64,000 bases of DNA from Sapria himalayana (Eukaryota; Streptophyta; Magnoliopsida; Malpighiales; Rafflesiaceae). Both the position numbers and the translations under genes were made by a program. The first letter of the stretch is position 1; the number at the start of each line of letters is the position of its first letter. The DNA is taken from the NCBI GenBank assembly GCA_029783825.1, contig JAREIK010000343.1, forward strand, positions 3,639,001 through 3,703,000. Reading direction: 5' to 3'. Below the pieces are notes generated by a model. That model was not told where the DNA came from. It did no database searches and was given only the letters and a program-made list of their open reading frames with translations. Positions 36,800 through 49,999 of the stretch are shown one piece after another.

Positions 36800-38089
36800 T
36801 CTGGTAATCAATTTTTAAAAAATATCATAAATGTGTACATGAAATAAGATCTAAAATGTAGAATCTTATCTTTTTACAAATTTGATTATGAAAAGATAAG
36901 TCATTTTTTTAAATAATTATATTAAAAAATTATATTTAAATATAAAATATTTATATTTTGATAAATTAAAAATTAAATTTATGATTATACTTGCTCACAT
37001 GGCTATTTCGAATTCAATTTTTAATTTTCTAATTTGAAAATGATAAATCCATTTGAAAATCACTTTTCAAAAAGGAAGTGGTTTTTCATTTTATTTAAAT
37101 TAAAACTTATTATATATATATATATATATATATATAAACTTATAAATACACATAAATCACAAATGCATATACACACACACACACACACACTCATATACAT
37201 ATAAATATATAAATACTATATTTTGATTAAAAAAAAAGAAAATTGTTTTCATTTTTGAAAATTGGTTTTCAAATTTAATAATTGCTTTTGGAATATGAAA
37301 ATTGATGATCGAATTTGAATACTTTCCCTTGTGGATGATATCTCATGTGTGGGGGCATAATCTAAATTCTAATTTTTATTATACAAAAACATACAATTTT
37401 TTATATTTTGGTGTTTTTTTTTAATAAAAATTATCTTTTTTTTAATGAATATTGTGTGAATAGTATCCCAAAGCATAAATATTTTATACTTGTGAACAAG
37501 CATGAAGCATAAATTTATCTTTACAAAAACATATTGTTGTAGGCTAAGAAATTCTATGCAGTGGTGATATTTTCTCCTAATAATAGTTGTAAATAATCAA
37601 TTTTGTCCTATTTATTTTATACTTGTTAGAAATGAGACTATTTATTAATTACAACTAGTAGTATTTCATGCTTAATTTATATGAAATAATAACAAATATT
37701 TATTAGTCTATTATGTATCCACAAAATGCATGAGCAATATTGATACCTTACATAAATAATGTTTTCTAATGCATGTTATCTAATATGTGTAAGTCATATT
37801 TGTATGGATGTTTAAATAAAATTCAAGGCAAGTCACTTTCATTGAAATTTTTTTTTGACATGATGTGATTCCAAAAAGATAAATGATCATGTAAGAATAA
37901 AGTATTTGATTAGTATTGGTATCTAAATCAAATCAAGTATATCTTTTTTATTCACTTAACAATATAATGTCAGATAATTGTGTTGAATGTTGTAATCACA
38001 AAACACATGATACACAATATTTTCTAGAAACATCTTTTTTTTTTGTAGGCTCATAGCTTGATAATGAATCCTTGAATGAATTGAAATGC
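36800..38089. other. AT-rich intergenic DNA with microsatellites
   Basis: A (TA)n run at 37110-37136 and an (AC)n run at 37170-37190 are present. No gene or recognised transposon lies between element B and the hAT element at 38098. Confidence 0.6.
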
Positions 38090-38097
38090 CCTTAAAC

Positions 38098-41000
38098 TAG
38101 ATGTGTCGAACAGCCGGCTTGGCCAGTTTTTTTAGAGCAAGATCTTGCTTTCGTGCCAGACCAGGCACGGCACGGTTTAAAATAGCCGAGCCCGGCACGG
38201 CCTGTGCCGGGCCCGAGAGGCAGAAAAAATTTTTTTTTTTAAAATTTTTTAATATATTTAAAATTTTAGATATTGTATAATAATATTATTATATATTTAT
38301 ATTTTTAAAAATGTTAAAATTAAAAATTAATTAAAAAAAACAAAGTTTAAATATTTTTTTAATATGAAATTAGTTTAAATTATATTATAATTATTAATTA
38401 TATAATAAAGTTATTAATTTTTTTAAAAAATTAAAACATAAAAAAAATAAATCAATACATTATGTTAGTAAAAATAAAAATTAAAAAAAACATAAACAAC
38501 ACAAATAAAAAATTACCAATCATCCATTTGAAACCGAATGTCCGAACAAAACAAATTACAGTTTCAACACAACGTACAAACAAAGCGTACAATCAATAAA
38601 AAAAATATCAAAAACAAAAATCAGTAGATCATCATCAATCGTCAATCGACATATCATGAGAATCATCAGCCGCAACATCAAGATCTATATCATATGGATC
38701 ATCATCATTGGCAATCAACTCCTCCGCCATCGTAGTGGATATGGATGCGACTGTAGTGCCAGTCCCAGTCCCAGTCCCAGCTCCAGCACGATCATGGATG
38801 TTAAACCTATATTCCTCCCAATCCTTCAAACAAGCCAAGGCCTCAACCATATCTGGACATAATCTCGATGCTACGCTCCCACGATTATGGATGCTAAATC
38901 ACGTTCACTGCAACTGAAAAATCAGACTCCGATGCTACGCTCAACACCAGAGGAGTCAGTAGATCCCTTGCCATCCTAGATAGCACGGGATAGGTGGACT
39001 CATATGATTTTCACAACTGTAATAAATCAAGATTATTAGTATCAGAATGTGATAGGATTGAGCAGTAATCGGTATCTAAGTACCGAGACAGCTCGCTCCT
39101 ATGTGATGGTCCACCCCAACGTTTCCCCCTCGCTAGCTGAATGGAATAATCGTCATCTCCGAACAAGGTATCAATGTCTGTAATCATAGTCTCACCACCA
39201 CCACCACCATACCTAGTATCGTAGTATGTGAACAGGTCAGTCAACTTCTTGTGAATGAACCCTTCAGGTGGGTCTTCCAGGTTCATGCACTAGGAAATGT
39301 AAGTCAGGTTGTTTTCTACCCTTTCCACCTTAACCCAGGGTCCATGCATGCAGCGAGGCAATAAAGAGATGGAATGGTAGACTAGTACTTCAAGTACTTG
39401 GTCTCCATCTCTACAACCATATGGCTAAGCGTCGGGTCAGCTCGATACTTCCTAAACATGCTGCTAATGTTGCATGTGCAACGGAGTGCAATGCAAGTGG
39501 TGGGCATATAAACCGACGAACACATGTTCGTCGTGTCATAAAATATCTTCAGGAATTTCATAAATGAAATTCCTGAAGCCTAGTCAGTGTCGTCAATAAT
39601 AAGTTCGTCACTCTTACTATTGACGTAGTCGGATATCACGTGTTCGTATCCAACACATGATTCTAACATAATGTACGTGTAATTCCAACAATGTCTCACA
39701 TCCAATTGGAATTTCTTCTTCTTAAGATTCACAGACAAACAAAGACTACCAAACTCTTGTTGTCTGCGAGGAGTGCAAATATATTTTAGTGCATTACGTA
39801 TATTATCTAACACGGGGGAACACACCTTCATACCCACTTGAACAATCAGGTTAATCACGTGACATGTGCACCTGACATGAAAGATCTCTCCTAATGGTGT
39901 GTCTCTAATATTTCTAACAAACATATTGATCGCTACTCCATTATTAGAAGCGTTATCGAATGTGACACTAAAAATTTTATTTTGAATTTTATATTCCCTA
40001 AAGATTTTCATCATACACTCAAAAATGGCTGGGCCATCATGAGAATGAAGAATCTCAGAGAATCCTAAAATTTTTTTATTGATTGTCCAGTTAGAATCTA
40101 CATAGTGGCTCGTGAGACATGCATAAGAAGATTCATCGTGACTTGTCCATATATCGGATGTCACGGACACCACTCCCCTATATGCCATAAAATCCTTAAT
40201 TATTTTTTATGTTTCTAACTTATATATTCTTAGTATGTCATTCCTAGATGTGGACCTAGGAATCCTACGATAGGCAGGTTGAAAATAAGTCTGCATGATG
40301 CGCACTACCCTTGGATCTTCCAAAAATCTGATCGGAAAACTCATCAATGTGATAAGCCTGGCCATCCCGTCCCTACCCAACTCACTGGAGTATATGAAGG
40401 AAGTAAACTTTGAGACTGTACTCGATCCAGTCTCAAAAAATACAGTGCCAAGTTGGGTTTTCCTAGGATCTAATGGTCCATGTTTTTTTGTGCATAATTC
40501 GGCATGTCTTTTTAGGTGCCCAGTCCCAAACGAACTCTTACATGTTAAAAGTCTAATACAATATTTGCACTGTGCCATTTCTTGTTCCTCACCCCTAATA
40601 TTTTTTTGTGTTATTATTTTAAAATGAGTCCAAACTACATAAGTCCTCCTAGTTTTTTGGTTTTTAGAACTTTAAGTTGAGACGACTGGAGAAACTAAAG
40701 TTTCAGCAGCCTTAGACCTCTGTGTAATATTTTCATTTTCTAAATTTAAATATGGGTCAGGTGTATTTGTTATTTTTTATGATTTTTATTTTTCCTAATT
40801 TTGGTCTAGAGAGAGAAACTATAGAGAGAGAAAGTAAAAAAAACGTAAAATAAATTACCCGGTAAAAGCAGTGAGGTCGGTCACGTGCACGGTGCACCCC
40901 AGTCAAGCTCCAATGTTCAAAACTCAAGTCGAGTTTCACGAAAATTCAAGTTGAATGCCAAAATCCCGAGGCCCGAGAGAGAGAAGCAAGGTTTTTGAGA

Positions 41001-41607
41001 GAGAGAGAAATATTTGAGAGAATTTATGTTTTTGAAAAACATAAATGTTAAAGGGAGGGAATAGAATTTATATATTAAAGATATTAATTTTTTATTAAAA
41101 AAAATATTTTTTTTATATTTTTTTATATTTTTTTGAATTTTTATTAATTATTTAGGGGGCAGAATCATGAGGACCGTTGGATTCTGCCCCCTAGCCGTTG
41201 GAGGCGAATCCAACGGCTGAAAATATATATTATTATTTTTTATTTTTTTTCTCGTTGGGGACTTGGGTGAATAGGATATGGTAGAGTTGTTTGGGTCGGT
41301 TCGGGGCAAATGGCCTCGTGGAAGACGGAAGTGGGACCGAGGGTCAGTTCCAATTAGACCCAACCTGCGGTCTTTTTTTGCAGGAGGGGCCGGGCGCCGC
41401 GTGGGTGGTGGGTCTTTGGCGGGGCAGCCTGTGCCATGTAGGCAGCAGGCTCGCTCGACCGTGCAAGTGAAACCGGCACGAAAAGAACCCGTGCCGGTGT
41501 GCCATGCCACGGGCCGAACCGTGCCAGGTCCGGCACGGCACGGCACGGGCCCTGGCACTGTTTTTTACCGTGCCAGCCTGGCCGGCCCAGCCCGGTTGAC
41601 ACCTCTA
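38098..41607 (-). mobile_element. Full-length hAT element, 3510 bp
   Basis: The ends are imperfect inverted repeats (TAGATGTGTCGAACAGCCGG at 38098; TAGAGGTGTCAACCGGGCTG reading inward from 41607). The flanks CCTTAAAC (38090-38097) and CCTTAAAT (41608-41615) form an 8-bp target duplication with one mismatch. Subterminal regions are packed with GGCACGG and GCCGGG words, denser on the right. The transposase reads on the minus strand from about 40578 to 38635, broken at a few places. A second family member lies at 60277-62990. Confidence 0.95.
38635..40578 (-). pseudogene. hAT transposase (BED finger, RNase H-like, hAT dimerisation)
   Basis: From the N terminus: a BED-type zinc finger (CKYC...GHLKRHAELC, 40578-40490); after one in-frame stop at about 40207, the catalytic RNase H-like fold (SVTSDIWTS with the first Asp, FSVTFDNASNNG with the second, CTCHVINLIVQ) at 40188-39580; then, out of frame, RWGGPSHRSELSRYLD at 39286-39011; then the hAT dimerisation region, with a damaged SVASES-F near 38960 and VEALACLKDWEEYRF at 38850-38780, ending in an acidic tail. 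One stop and at least two frameshifts separate the pieces. The enzyme would cut and paste hAT ends; this copy looks recently inactivated. A Gly/Thr repeat near the C terminus (GTGTGTGT) reflects a short tandem repeat. Confidence 0.9.
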
Positions 41608-41615
41608 CCTTAAAT

Positions 41616-44600
41616 ATAAATAAAAATGAATTGTGTAAGTCATTTGATTTGAACAAATTTATTGTAATCTATAAAGTCAATTTTTTTTATATTTTCAATG
41701 ATGATAACAAATGTTGGGCTAACTTTAACATAAATTGACACAATATGTTCAAAAGTCACAGTGTTGGAGAAATTCTATGACTTTTGCATTAATATTTATG
41801 GCTCTATAACAATAAAGTCATGATGTTCAAGGATGCTACTGCTTACAGCACTAAAGCGGTACTTGGATGTTGTAATGGATTAAATGATATTGTTGCAATA
41901 AAATATTTGAGCTAGCGTGACTATGATTCCAATAAAGTTTCACAACTGAAAAAAAAATATTACATGGTGAAATGATTATGTCAAAGAGGTAAAAAAATCA
42001 TGACATACAAAGATTGTCATGATTATTTTTCTATATATTTGCTCAAGAATAGATGTCAAAACTATCCACTAAGTCTATTACTTTTCATTACTTTTCATTA
42101 CTAAGTCTTATATTTCACTCTCCTTGTGGAGGTGTAACAAAGTCATAACTCAAGGAATGCTATGACTTTTCATTACTTTTCACTCCCCTCTTACTCTTCA
42201 TATCCACTAAGTCTTATATTTCACATAAAAACTAATGAATTTCACTACTATATAATATAATATATTAAAAATATAATTTCATAAAATAGTTATAGTTAAA
42301 GCTGTTTTCTATGCAAACCCAACATGTATAATTACCAAAAAAAAACTAATCTTATTCTATATTTGGAATACCATACATGGGTTTAATGAATTTATCACAT
42401 CTTTCCAACAAATTATAGAGAAGAAAGAATGGACTCTATTTTGTATGCGTCAAGAAATGGGGAATGCTTCATATCCCCCTAATATTTGCCGTCATTAATA
42501 AAGAGCTTGAAGAAGATACAAAAATAGAAGAAACTTATTCTCAAAAGAGAAGAATCGATGTAAATTGAGCAAAAGGTATCTTCCTTTCTCAAAAACAACA
42601 TAAAAGTTTCATAAAGAAGTAGTGAAAGATGAGAAGAAGAAGAAACTCACAATAAGCTTTCTTTAGTTGAACATGAAGGTATCATGAGTGATATTTTCAC
42701 ATCATAGAAAATATATAATTGGAAGTCAAACATAGAGAGGAATACTTTAAAAGAGAAGTACAATTCCTTCACATAGCAATGACAACATAAACTGAAGAGT
42801 GAGATTCAATTTGTGAAATGCACCTTTAAAAGAAAGAGTTATTGTTTGTTGTAGCTCAATAGTAGTTTGAAGATAAAATTTATAAGCTCTTGGAAGATAT
42901 GATAAAACAAGTTGAGACTAGGCTGAAGAGAAATGCTAAATCATTTTTAAGGCTTTATGAGTGCTTTGAAATGAAATAAATGAAAAAGATGATGAGTATA
43001 CACGAAAGAATTGAGGGTGGCATGCATTATCGAGAGAGTTGGTGGATTGAAAAAATGGCATTTCTACTATGCCACCATTCAAGCACTCTATAATAGATTT
43101 TCCATTTAAAAAGTTTAATCCTAAGAGCAAATCACATTGTTCACCTTTTTGAACATGATGACATATATTTTTGTTTTCCTAGATATTGTTGTTTTTGAAT
43201 CCTACTGTGTTGTATAGATGGAAGGTTTATTTTTCTTTTTTTAAAGGAGAATTAATTGTTTGAGGATGAGAAATGACTTTAATATGTAAGTTTGCTAATT
43301 ATACTAAATAACAAATATTACTCGTTATAGATTTTCATAAGGCTTTAAAGAGAACAATTTCAAAAAATAATAATTTTAATGAATTATAATAAATAAATAT
43401 AAAAATTAGATTATTTTGTGTAAGATATAATACTTAGTGAAATTGTTGAGTAGGAGAGAATTTCTCATATTATGACTTAATTATACTTAAGAGCATATAT
43501 AGTAGTTTTAGTATTTATTATTGGTAATCATGATAATCTTGGTACACCATGACAACATTTTAATGTCAACAATATTAATTTTATATCATAGTAGTCAAGT
43601 ACCATACTATTTAAGTTACATCATTCTCGAGCACTATAACTTTCTTTTTCTAGAGCCACATATAATAAGATAAAAACCATAATTATTTTTTAGTACTATA
43701 ACTTTTAACTATACAAAGTTACAAAGAAAATTTACTCGAGACATTACTATTCTTAGAGCCATGACTTTTTCTATACAGAAAAGACCAAAGCTACGACCAT
43801 CCATAACACTATGACTTTGGGCTACATAAAGGAAGTGCATGAGTTGTGGTCATTCCCAATACCATTACATCATGTTATAGAAAATAAAGGCTAAAATCAT
43901 GGTCATTCCTAATACCATGACTTTGAATCACAAAGGACAAGTCCACAAGCTAGGTAATTTCTAGTGGACAAATCCACAAGCTAGGTAATTCCCAGTGTTG
44001 TGGTAGTCTAATAAAAGTAAGAGATCAAGGTCGTCGATGTCTATGGCACCACAACTTTATTCCAAAGAAAGGCAAGGCTAATGTTGAGGCTGTTTCCCAT
44101 CATCATGACTTCCTACTTTAAAATGCACTCAAACACATGATTAAAAAGCTTAATTTAAATGGGGAAAAACTTTGCATCAAAAAAGAAAAATTATGAAATC
44201 AATAGAAAGAATGAGAGGTTGAAGCTAATAAAAATAAAAAGGATTGTCAACACTTTTTTATGAGAATCTCTCATCAACAAAGATTCACAAGTATGTAGGT
44301 TATACAAGTAGTAATTAAGAATTTCTTTCATATATTGATACCACGTGAATTGTATTAGTAGTTCAATCAACCAATAATAAGACAACATAATTCTAGTAGA
44401 GGAGATAATTTAGAATTTGAGTAATAATCTTATATCCTAGGGTTTGGTCAATTTTCATTTATATGATGCATATTTAGATAATTCAATTCATGTTAAGCTT
44501 GGATATAGAAAGAAAGTTGGACTATTATCAAAATGCTTCTCTACCTTAATGACATACAAGGTGTTTATTATCATTGAGCCCATCTAAAATATGATCCCCT

Positions 44601-46600
44601 CGTAGTTATCTACTTGATATTTTACAATTGATATAATAAATAATTTTTATTTGAGGGTCATTTACAAGTCTAAACCTTTTAGGCAACTTTTCAACTATCT
44701 TTAATGGTTATTTTGTATGTACATTCGTATTCTCTAGCCTTGAGTGTCTTGCATACTTTGAAATGATGTGATCATAAAAGTATTTTTAATTTTTGCTTTA
44801 TAAGCACCATACTCATATAATTAACATATGTTTTCCTTTAGATCTCACTAGTGAGAATCATACGAGGAAGAGTAACTCAAAAGGCTATCATCACTTCATG
44901 AATCACCCCCACTCATGCATGTAATGTGCATTACATATCACTATCCTTCATATGGTTGATGCAACTCTTACACTATTATTGAAACTATTTGAAAAATTTT
45001 ATATCATCATTTGAGGGTCAATTTTTTTAAGACATATACATTAGATTGTCATGTAATAGTATTCATGCTTTCGGCTACTCACAATGATTAAATACCTTAA
45101 TTTTGAGCTTTAACATATACGTTTATCTCACACATTATGGTTAGAAAGACTCACTTCTTTTCGACTGTATGTATGACTATAGTTATGCCTCATGATTTAT
45201 GTATCATCATCCACCACAACAACACACACAAACACACCAATATTAAAAAACAAATTTTATTTGTATTTAGTCACCAGTTCCATCAATTCATTTTATAATA
45301 TAAATCAAACGTCATAATTAATATTTAAATTATCCATATATCATATAAATCAAAATAAATAAATAATAGATCTCAATTTAATCTTATATTGGGAAGAAAT
45401 TCATACGAGATATAAGAGAAGAAATCTTGTGAATTTCGAGTTCTCAATGATAGCCCTCATGATAATATAGGATTCAAAACTTTAATTCCATGATAGCCCC
45501 CAAACTATAGGGTTTAACTTCCATTTTACATCATTTTCTTACTAGTGAATCTCCTAGGGAGTGAAAATCACTCATATGTTTGTTGATACACTTGGTTCAA
45601 AGTGAAGAAGAAGGAAAATCAGCTATTTTGTTCTTTATCTTTACATTGTCTTATATATTTTGAGAATTATGAGAATCTTTCAAGTAAAAAGACATTACTT
45701 TGGAATAATGCTACAATTTTGGTATTTGCTCTCTATAGCTTGAAGTCATGGTGCTAGGAAGTGCCCATGACTTTTGCATGTGTCTTCTATATCACAAATA
45801 TGTGGCATTGGTAAGTGGGTATGGCTTGTGTATTTTATCTTTAAGCTACAAAAGTGGCCATGATCTGTGAAGCTACTAGGATTTTTCCTTTATCTCCAAT
45901 TACTCAAATTCACAGTGTTAGTTGTTAGTCATGGCTCATGTAATGAACATGCCTATCAAATTCACAACACTAGATGATGGCCATGATTTTGTCTTCTCTT
46001 GAAATCAAAAAATCACAACTTTTAAATAGTCACAACTCAAATATTTTTCTTTGTACTCTTTATAGCCTAAATGTCATGGAATTGAAAAATGATTATACCT
46101 CTGGACTTAAGAATATTAAGCTTGGGTAACAATAAAGCCATGATACTATAAAATGACCATGAATTTTAGCTCTAATAGGATACTTAGTTACTTTGACATA
46201 AAATTAATATCACAATCATTTAAATATAATGAGATAAATGTGATTATGACTCTAAGATAATATCATAGTCAAAAATAATATGTTGAACATTGAAATTCTT
46301 GTACTAAAGAGGTGTTAGAGTCATAACAAATAAAAATTATTATGACTAATTATATAAAGTTTTAGTCAAGAATAAATATCAAAACTGCTTGATAAGTCCA
46401 ACTATTGTCAAGTCACTAATAAGCTCCAAAAATATAATAATTTCATTACTATTCATCATAATTTATCAAAACTCTTATTTCATAAAATCATTCCAACTAT
46501 TACTCATTTTTACACTTATACATCATCACATATGACTAAAATATTATAAAATAATATAAAATATAAGTATTTTACATAGTTAATAGGGATATATGAGTAA
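41616..46600. repeat. Second region of ATGACTT-type degenerate repeats
   Basis: Words such as CATGACTTT, GTCATGG, ACCATGACTTTG and CACAACTTT recur at irregular spacing of roughly 25-80 bases over nearly 5 kb. A clear 30-bp tandem duplication (GGACAA.TCCACAAGCTAGG) lies at about 43934-43997. No coding domain was recognised on either strand. The character matches 28.7-31.35 kb. Confidence 0.45.
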
Positions 46601-46889
46601 TTGGGAATACAAGACACAAGCCTAAATCCTAAAGGGTTGGTACAAATATTGAACCTCGCTTAGGGGTAGATCCATGGTGCACAACATGAGAATTATAGGT
46701 TTAGAGTTTTGAATCATAAATTCTATCGAGGATTCATTGGGAACCCAAAATTACCGAGATGTATGCTAAGATATCTCATGTTAATTGCTCCTTTAATTTA
46801 GACTAAATTGAGATTTAGGATTTGTGTATTTTGTTATGTGTGGTGGATATATAATTGATGAAGTTTATATCTGGTTGCATTGAGATATA

Positions 46890-47480
46890 GCTATTGATGG
46901 ATAAGATATTTATTTAAAACTAAAATTAGGATTTTACTATTGATAAGTTTGTACATATTATCATTGTGGATCATGATAGGCAAGCCACAATGCACACCCA
47001 CATATAATAGTAGGAAGGAAGTGATAACCCTTCCAATCATTATGCATGAGATAAATATTATACATCAAACCTAAAATTAAGATGAGCTTGATCATTATAA
47101 GTATAATGCTTATGAAGTTTAAAACACAAATATTTTTATAAGTCAGTCCATTATGTATATATTTGATAAATCAACTATCAATTGATGTGAAGATTTTATA
47201 GAATATTTTTATATGAGTTTTACCTTTAGTGTGTGAGTTGAATCTCATCATGGTGGATGGTGACAGGTAAGCCATGAGACATATACAAGAGAAGGTGACT
47301 CATAATGTGGTGACATTTCTACGAGCTACTTTTTATCATATGACTAATATTGGTGAGATTTGATGGAAGTCATCTATTAATTATATCGAGTATGATGCTT
47401 ATGAAGTAGAAAGTACAAATACTTATAATATCATATGGGTTCATGTCTTTATGACTCATAATGACAAAGAATGAGAATGC
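46890..47480. repeat. Degenerate direct repeat, about 290-bp spacing
   Basis: Two successive stretches share AGTAT(A/G)ATGCTTATGAAGT (47101 and 47388), and the phrases GATAGGCAAGCCA/GACAGGTAAGCCA (about 46975 and 47264) keep the same spacing of about 288 bases. This indicates an old tandem duplication. Nothing coding was seen. Confidence 0.5.
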
Positions 47481-49990
47481 ACTTACAAAGAAACTATTAA
47501 TGATAATTTATGAGTTACTTGAAAGGTATGAACTCATAAATAACTTTCAATCAAAGATGATTTATTATTTCAATAATTAATTATTGAGAGAAAAACTAAG
47601 AAAGGATCATTATTGGAGAGGGTCAAATATGTCATAACCACCTTGTATGGCAAAAATCATTTTTTTTCTGACTAGAGCTGCATCTGACTAACTCTTGGTT
47701 GATTAAACTACCTATGCAATTTTATGTGATCAATATCTTGATGAAAGTCTACTTTACTACTTGTAAAAATTATATAATTATGAAATTATGTTGGTTGAGA
47801 GACCCTCATCCAACTAACTTTTGAGATATTTTCTAATCCTAAAAATTAGACATCATAACAAAGTCATTGCATGGAATAACATGATACATTATAGATAATG
47901 CATCTAAATAAAAAAAAAGTTTTTTTGTGTCTACCCAAAAGAAAATTGAAGAAAAAGTTATCAAGGTCTTGGAGTACACTATGAAGAGAATGAAGACAGG
48001 CATGATAGGGAGTGTTGAAGCATTTGACACACTTTATTAGTTTATCTCCAATGAGTGGCACCAAATGATAAAGAAAAGAAATAAAGGGACTAAAGAAGCA
48101 ACAAATTTTATAGTGAAATTATAGATACAAGATTTAGAAATCTACATATATAAATCACAAATATGTATATTATGTATATGGGGCATTTGAGGAGAACCTC
48201 AGTTCATTCAAAAAAAATGTAAGATGAGTTGTGCGTCATCATTTCCAGGATGATTGAGTGAGTTGTGAGCAATATGAAGACACAAGGAAGCCCTATGTAT
48301 CAATGCCATGATTTACATCATCTAAAGCCTAATTTATACTAAAAAAAAGTTCAATTTAGAGAAGAAAGAAGCCAACTGGTCTTCTTCACTTCCATGATGC
48401 ATTATGTTTTTGGTTTTTTTTCTCTTTCTCTTACCAGGATGAACATCCAAAAGAGATTTAAATTCTTTACTTGGGATTAGCATATATTTAAGTATGAGAG
48501 TTTGTTCAATGCTTGATTACTAAGTTTTTACTATTATTTTTGTATTGTTTCTCAAAGTATTTGGGCTACAATTGGGTTAAAAGACAAGTATTGTTTAAAA
48601 TTAGATAGATTTTGATGAATAGTTGTGAAATCAATTATAAATATCATATAATTAATATAGGTGGTACAAATAAAATTTGACGTGTTGATGAACTAGATAA
48701 CGTCATGACATTCTCAATATTTTTAACTGATCATGAAGAAACAAAATTTAAAATTTTTTATTATTAGTTTGAAGAGAGAAAATTGAAAAACCCACTTGTT
48801 GACGAATAACTTCTGATCTTGAGAATAACAAGCATACATTTTTACAAGATCACTAAATATCATTGAAACGTTCATATAAATATTAACTGATATAAAAATA
48901 TTTAGTCGAATTTAAATATTAGATTACAGATCTCATGCTAAACAAAAATCATACAATGAGAATAAAAAACAAATATTATACAATCAAATGAATCTCACAA
49001 CTATAAATACTTTCTATGCACATTAACAAATTAAAAAAATGAGAACTCTTCATGTGATATTCCAAATTTAAAATGGTGGATTGTGTTTCGATATGATTCA
49101 TAAATCATAAAACACTTGTCACCTCACTCTAACAACTCTGGCCATCACATTCATATTTACTATTTTAGAAAATATCAGTATTTTACTAATTCATCGAGTA
49201 ATAAATAATAAAATTCCAATTTCATTTTGTAAAGTATTGAAGCCTATTATATTATCAAAATTGTTTGGATATATCAGAAATTTGTATCTATGAAAATATA
49301 TCAAGTTACTTGACCCTGTCATGTCAGTCGAACTAAATATGATAATCATGAATAAACAAAACATATAAACCTCTATTATTATTTGAAGATGGAGAAAATT
49401 TAGAGACTCACTTTTTTGAGATTAACGTGACATGATAAAGACTAAAATTAGATTGATATATTTTAGTGTACTAAAATGTAAATATTCTTTGATTTGACAT
49501 ACCAAATTGTGAAAAAAAATAATGGATTCTAATTGTAAATAATTTTGGTTTGGGGAACCAAAATTAATGTTCCCAAAAAATTAAGAAAAAAGAATCAAAA
49601 ATTAATATTTTCATTTTTAGTGCACCAAGTAAAAAATAATTCCCTCTTTACTATCATCATTTTTGTTACGTATATATATTATGACACACCAACACCATAA
49701 CAAAACATGTTACATCATACTATCATAAAAAAATTATTATCTTCCAAATGCTTAACTTTTTCTGTTAAAAAAAGTGACTAGGATTTGAATAATTTTTGAT
49801 AATATTTAGTGTGGGTTACAATAATATATATATATACAATGGTAATGAAAAATAAAACTAATTACATGCTTAATTTAAATGGATACTATATAAAAATATT
49901 GCATAAAGATGGAATAAATATTTTCAAAGTAGAAAAAATAAGGAAACTAAAAAAATATAAAATATACAAAAAATTGACTAGATAGAATAG
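47481..49990. other. AT-rich DNA without recognised features
   Basis: No gene found. Weak, broken gag-like or pol-like text may be present near 47.7-48.4 kb but cannot be assigned. The rest is AT-rich and probably decayed retrotransposon. Confidence 0.35.
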
Positions 49991-49999
49991 ATATTCTTT

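Noticed and set aside
41148..41656. Overlapping 100-136 aa frames on both strands, rich in Pro/Arg/Gly
   Set aside because: They lie in the GC-rich subterminal repeats of the hAT element and reflect base composition.
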